Shown here: in pieces, positions 6,226 through 7,615 of the stretch | Position numbering within the stretch: the first letter of the stretch is position 1 | Layout: each line of letters begins with the position of its first letter | DNA from: Bacillota bacterium | GTDB taxonomy: Bacteria > Bacillota > Dethiobacteria > Dethiobacterales > Dethiobacteraceae | Assembly (NCBI GenBank): GCA_012841735.1 | Contig: DUUE01000076.1 | Span: 1-7,615 of the forward strand | DNA: 7,615 nucleotides | Reading direction: 5' to 3' | The notes under the pieces: model-generated | Databases searched by the model: none | Told to the model about the DNA's origin: nothing | The model's input: the letters and a program-made list of their open reading frames with translations, nothing else | Made by a program: the position numbers and the translations under genes

Positions 6226-6266
6226 TTGCAAGCTTTGCCGCATAAGTTAAATCTATAGAGAAAGGA
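6226..6266 (+). promoter_or_regulatory. MFS gene upstream region: weak promoter and ribosome binding site
   Basis: TTGCAA (6226-6231) and TTAAAT (6247-6252) could form a weak promoter with 15-base spacing. AAAGGA (6261-6266) lies 9 bases before the TTG at 6276 and is the reason for choosing that start. The promoter part is uncertain; the gene may instead depend on readthrough of the 6175-6211 terminator. Confidence 0.4.
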
Positions 6267-6275
6267 CCAATAAAA

Positions 6276-7487
6276 TTGCATACTGAACAGCTTACTCACA
6301 GGGGAACCCCCTTGTTTGACAAAAAGATTGTTTTATTCCTGATCAGCCAGAACATATCGCTGTTTGGCTCTTCCGTTGTCGGCTTCGCCATTGTCTGGTA
6401 CATCACCCTGGAAACATCATCAGGTCTTTGGTTAACCCTGGCCACAGTCTGTGCCATGCTGCCGCAGGTGGCAATCTCCCTGTGGGGAGGTGTCTGGGCA
6501 GACAGGCATAACCGCAAATACCTTATCATGCTGGCCGATGCCTTTATTGCCTGCGCAACGCTTGGCCTGGCCATTGCTTTTCTCGCCGGCTTCAAGCACC
6601 TGGGGCTGCTGCTGGCGGTAGCAGCAGTACGCTCACTTGGTGCCGGTATCCAGACGCCGGCAGTAAACGCCATCTACCCGCAGCTTGTCCCCCAGGAGAA
6701 CCTTACCAGGATACAGGGGATCAATCAGACTTTAAGCTCCGTTCTGATGTTGTTGTCCCCTGCTGTTGGCGGGGTGATACTGGGTTCGTTGGATATTGTG
6801 TGGGCTCTGCTGCTGGATGTGGTGACGGCGGCCCTGGCAATCCTTATTATCAGTTTTATTAAAGTGGAAAAAATCAGGAGAGAAGACGCTCCTGCATCCC
6901 TGTTTGCTGAACTACGGCAGGGTATTGTCTATACTTTTCGCCATCCGCATTTGCGCGGTATTATGCTTTGCTTTGCCTGCTCCTTCTTTTTGGTTACTCC
7001 GGCTGCCGTATTAACGCCGCTTTTGGTTGAAAGGAGCTTCGGCAGCGACGTATGGCGGCTGACGGCGAATGAAGTGGCCTGGACGGTAGGTTCGCTGGTT
7101 GGCGGCGTGTACGTTTCGGTCCATGGCGATTTTAATGACAAGATTCGTACCATTGCTCTTTGCCTGGTAGCTTTCGGGGTCACATTCGGCCTGCTCGGTG
7201 TGGCCGGGAATTTCCCGTTATATTTGGCTATTATGGGAATTGCAGGCTTCTTTATGCCGGTTATTGCCACGGCACAGACAGTATTTATCCAGGAAAGGGC
7301 GGAGCCCGCCATGCTGGGGAGGGTATTTTCCATCGTGCAGATTATTGCCGCCAGCGCCATGCCGGTTGCCATCCTGCTTTTCGGCCCCCTGGCTGACCTT
7401 GTTTCTGTGGAAGCAATTCTGATAGTTTCCGGGGTGCTTCTGGCTTTGACCGGAGTAGTGTATTACCATACGCAAAAACATATTTAA
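6276..7487 (+). CDS. MFS transporter, DHA3/MefA-like efflux family
   Basis: A 403-residue, about 12-helix inner-membrane secondary transporter. The N-terminus has the SQNISLFGSSVVGFAIVWYI segment typical of the DHA3 (macrolide-efflux MefA-like) branch, and the loop after TM2 carries the MFS motif A, GGVWADRHNRK at 71-81. A second pseudo-repeat begins after the central cytoplasmic loop (about residues 198-225). A proton-driven drug or metabolite exporter is likely, but the substrate cannot be told. TTG 6276 is chosen for its AAAGGA site 9 bases upstream; an in-frame TTG at 6312, preceded by AGGGG, is a weaker option that would remove 12 residues. It follows a structured, terminator-bearing leader or RNA gene, and an AraC/GyrI drug-sensing type regulator lies about 0.9 kb upstream; regulation by either is possible but not shown. 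No truncation is seen. Codons look more GC-rich than those of mscL and the AraC-type gene. Confidence 0.9.
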   Translation: MHTEQLTHRGTPLFDKKIVLFLISQNISLFGSSVVGFAIVWYITLETSSGLWLTLATVCAMLPQVAISLWGGVWADRHNRKYLIMLADAFIACATLGLAIAFLAGFKHLGLLLAVAAVRSLGAGIQTPAVNAIYPQLVPQENLTRIQGINQTLSSVLMLLSPAVGGVILGSLDIVWALLLDVVTAALAILIISFIKVEKIRREDAPASLFAELRQGIVYTFRHPHLRGIMLCFACSFFLVTPAAVLTPLLVERSFGSDVWRLTANEVAWTVGSLVGGVYVSVHGDFNDKIRTIALCLVAFGVTFGLLGVAGNFPLYLAIMGIAGFFMPVIATAQTVFIQERAEPAMLGRVFSIVQIIAASAMPVAILLFGPLADLVSVEAILIVSGVLLALTGVVYYHTQKHI

Positions 7488-7519
7488 AATCATAGTGTAA
7501 AATTGTTGTAGGATAAAAA

Positions 7520-7548
7520 TAAACAAGAGATCATCCTTTTGGTAAAAT
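7520..7548 (+). promoter_or_regulatory. Possible promoter of the truncated right-edge gene
   Basis: TAAACA (7520-7525), 17 bases, TAAAAT (7543-7548); TAGAAT (7548-7553) is an alternative -10. Start of transcription would fall near 7555-7560, downstream of the left arm of the 7524-7588 hairpin. Confidence 0.45.
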
Positions 7549-7588
7549 AGAATTACCACAATCTACACACCAAAGGAGGGATCTCTTG
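7524..7588 (+). repeat. Imperfect inverted repeat covering a ribosome binding site
   Basis: CAAGAGATC (7524-7532) pairs exactly with GATCTCTTG (7580-7588). Inside, 7534-7539 pairs with 7572-7577 and 7541-7543 with 7569-7571 (18 bp in all, with one small internal loop and one bulged T). The right arm contains the AAAGGAGG ribosome binding site and the first base of the GTG start. Confidence 0.8.
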
Positions 7589-7615
7589 TGAATACTATTT
7601 TACACCAAATCTGCG
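7588..7615 (+). CDS. Start of a gene cut by the window edge, possibly a transposase
   Basis: GTG 7588 is preceded by AAAGGAGG (7572-7579) at 8 bases, an excellent ribosome binding site. Only nine codons are visible (VNTILHQIC, with V read as Met), too few to name a family. The transposase suggestion rests on the hairpin-covered start and nearby inverted repeats; it could be an ordinary gene with a regulated leader. Confidence 0.5.

Larger units (their letters stand above)
7488..7615 (+). mobile_element. Probable left end of an insertion sequence (partial)
   Basis: After the MFS stop the sequence becomes AT-rich and holds GTGTAAAAT (7495-7503), whose exact complement lies at 7597-7605. A long imperfect hairpin (7524-7543 with 7569-7588) and the start of a new reading frame at 7588 follow. 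Leaders of this kind, with a hairpin over the transposase start, are common in insertion sequences, and GTGTAAAA-type ends occur in some IS families. The element runs off the window, so neither its right end nor its target duplication can be seen. Family not determined. Confidence 0.35.

Noticed and set aside
5845..6243. 132-codon minus-strand reading frame
   Set aside because: No family resemblance, it overlaps the end of mscL and runs antisense to the whole RNA candidate and through the minus-strand terminator; no good promoter or ribosome binding site was seen.
6018..6245. 75-codon plus-strand reading frame across the structured RNA
   Set aside because: It runs through the terminator stem and T-run, and its predicted protein has no recognisable family. 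The base pairing explains the region better.
1..7615. CRISPR arrays, tRNA and rRNA genes
   Set aside because: No regularly spaced repeats, cloverleaf pattern or rRNA-like sequence was seen on either strand.

Overview
The window looks like a chromosomal segment of an anaerobic, spore-former-type Firmicute (class Clostridia or a near relative). The signs are strong AGGAGG-type ribosome binding sites, frequent TTG/GTG starts, several U-tailed intrinsic terminators, a YqfL-type regulator paired with pyruvate phosphate dikinase, and a molybdopterin-binding protein with a cysteine tail. The genus cannot be fixed from this sequence alone. All convincing genes are on the plus strand.

Layout. (1) 1-3006: the 3' part of the PPDK regulatory kinase/pyrophosphorylase gene overlaps a complete ppdK by 11 bases, forming a central-metabolism operon closed by a strong terminator at 3081-3125. 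(2) 3126-4411: a monocistronic molybdopterin-binding (MoeA/MogA-like) protein gene with its own extended -10 promoter and terminator. Its true start is ATG 3297; the longer open frame begins inside the upstream terminator hairpin. (3) 4412-5859: an AraC-type regulator with a GyrI-like effector domain, then mscL, the large mechanosensitive channel. (4) 5860-6275: no convincing protein gene, but a sigma-A-type promoter (5966-5994), about 175 nt that fold into one long interrupted hairpin, and an intrinsic terminator (6175-6211). I read this as a structured RNA gene, possibly 6S-like, or as a regulatory leader of the next gene. (5) 6276-7487: a 12-TM MFS (DHA3/MefA-like) exporter with a TTG start. 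(6) 7488-7615: the start of a further gene, probably the left end of an insertion sequence. Its ribosome binding site lies in the right arm of a long hairpin whose left arm is upstream of the predicted native promoter start.

How the genes work together. The regulatory protein phosphorylates and dephosphorylates PPDK on a Thr two residues before the catalytic His, and so sets pyruvate/PEP interconversion. The other genes are separate single-gene units; no pathway links them visibly. PPDK and the MFS gene appear richer in G+C than the 3100-6250 stretch between them (judged by eye, not computed).

Most interesting items: the unexplained structured RNA at about 6001-6211; the ribosome-binding-site-sequestering hairpin at 7524-7588; a strong internal ribosome binding site that could release the GyrI-like domain of the AraC regulator as a separate protein; and the CX2CX2CX4C tail of the molybdopterin-binding protein.
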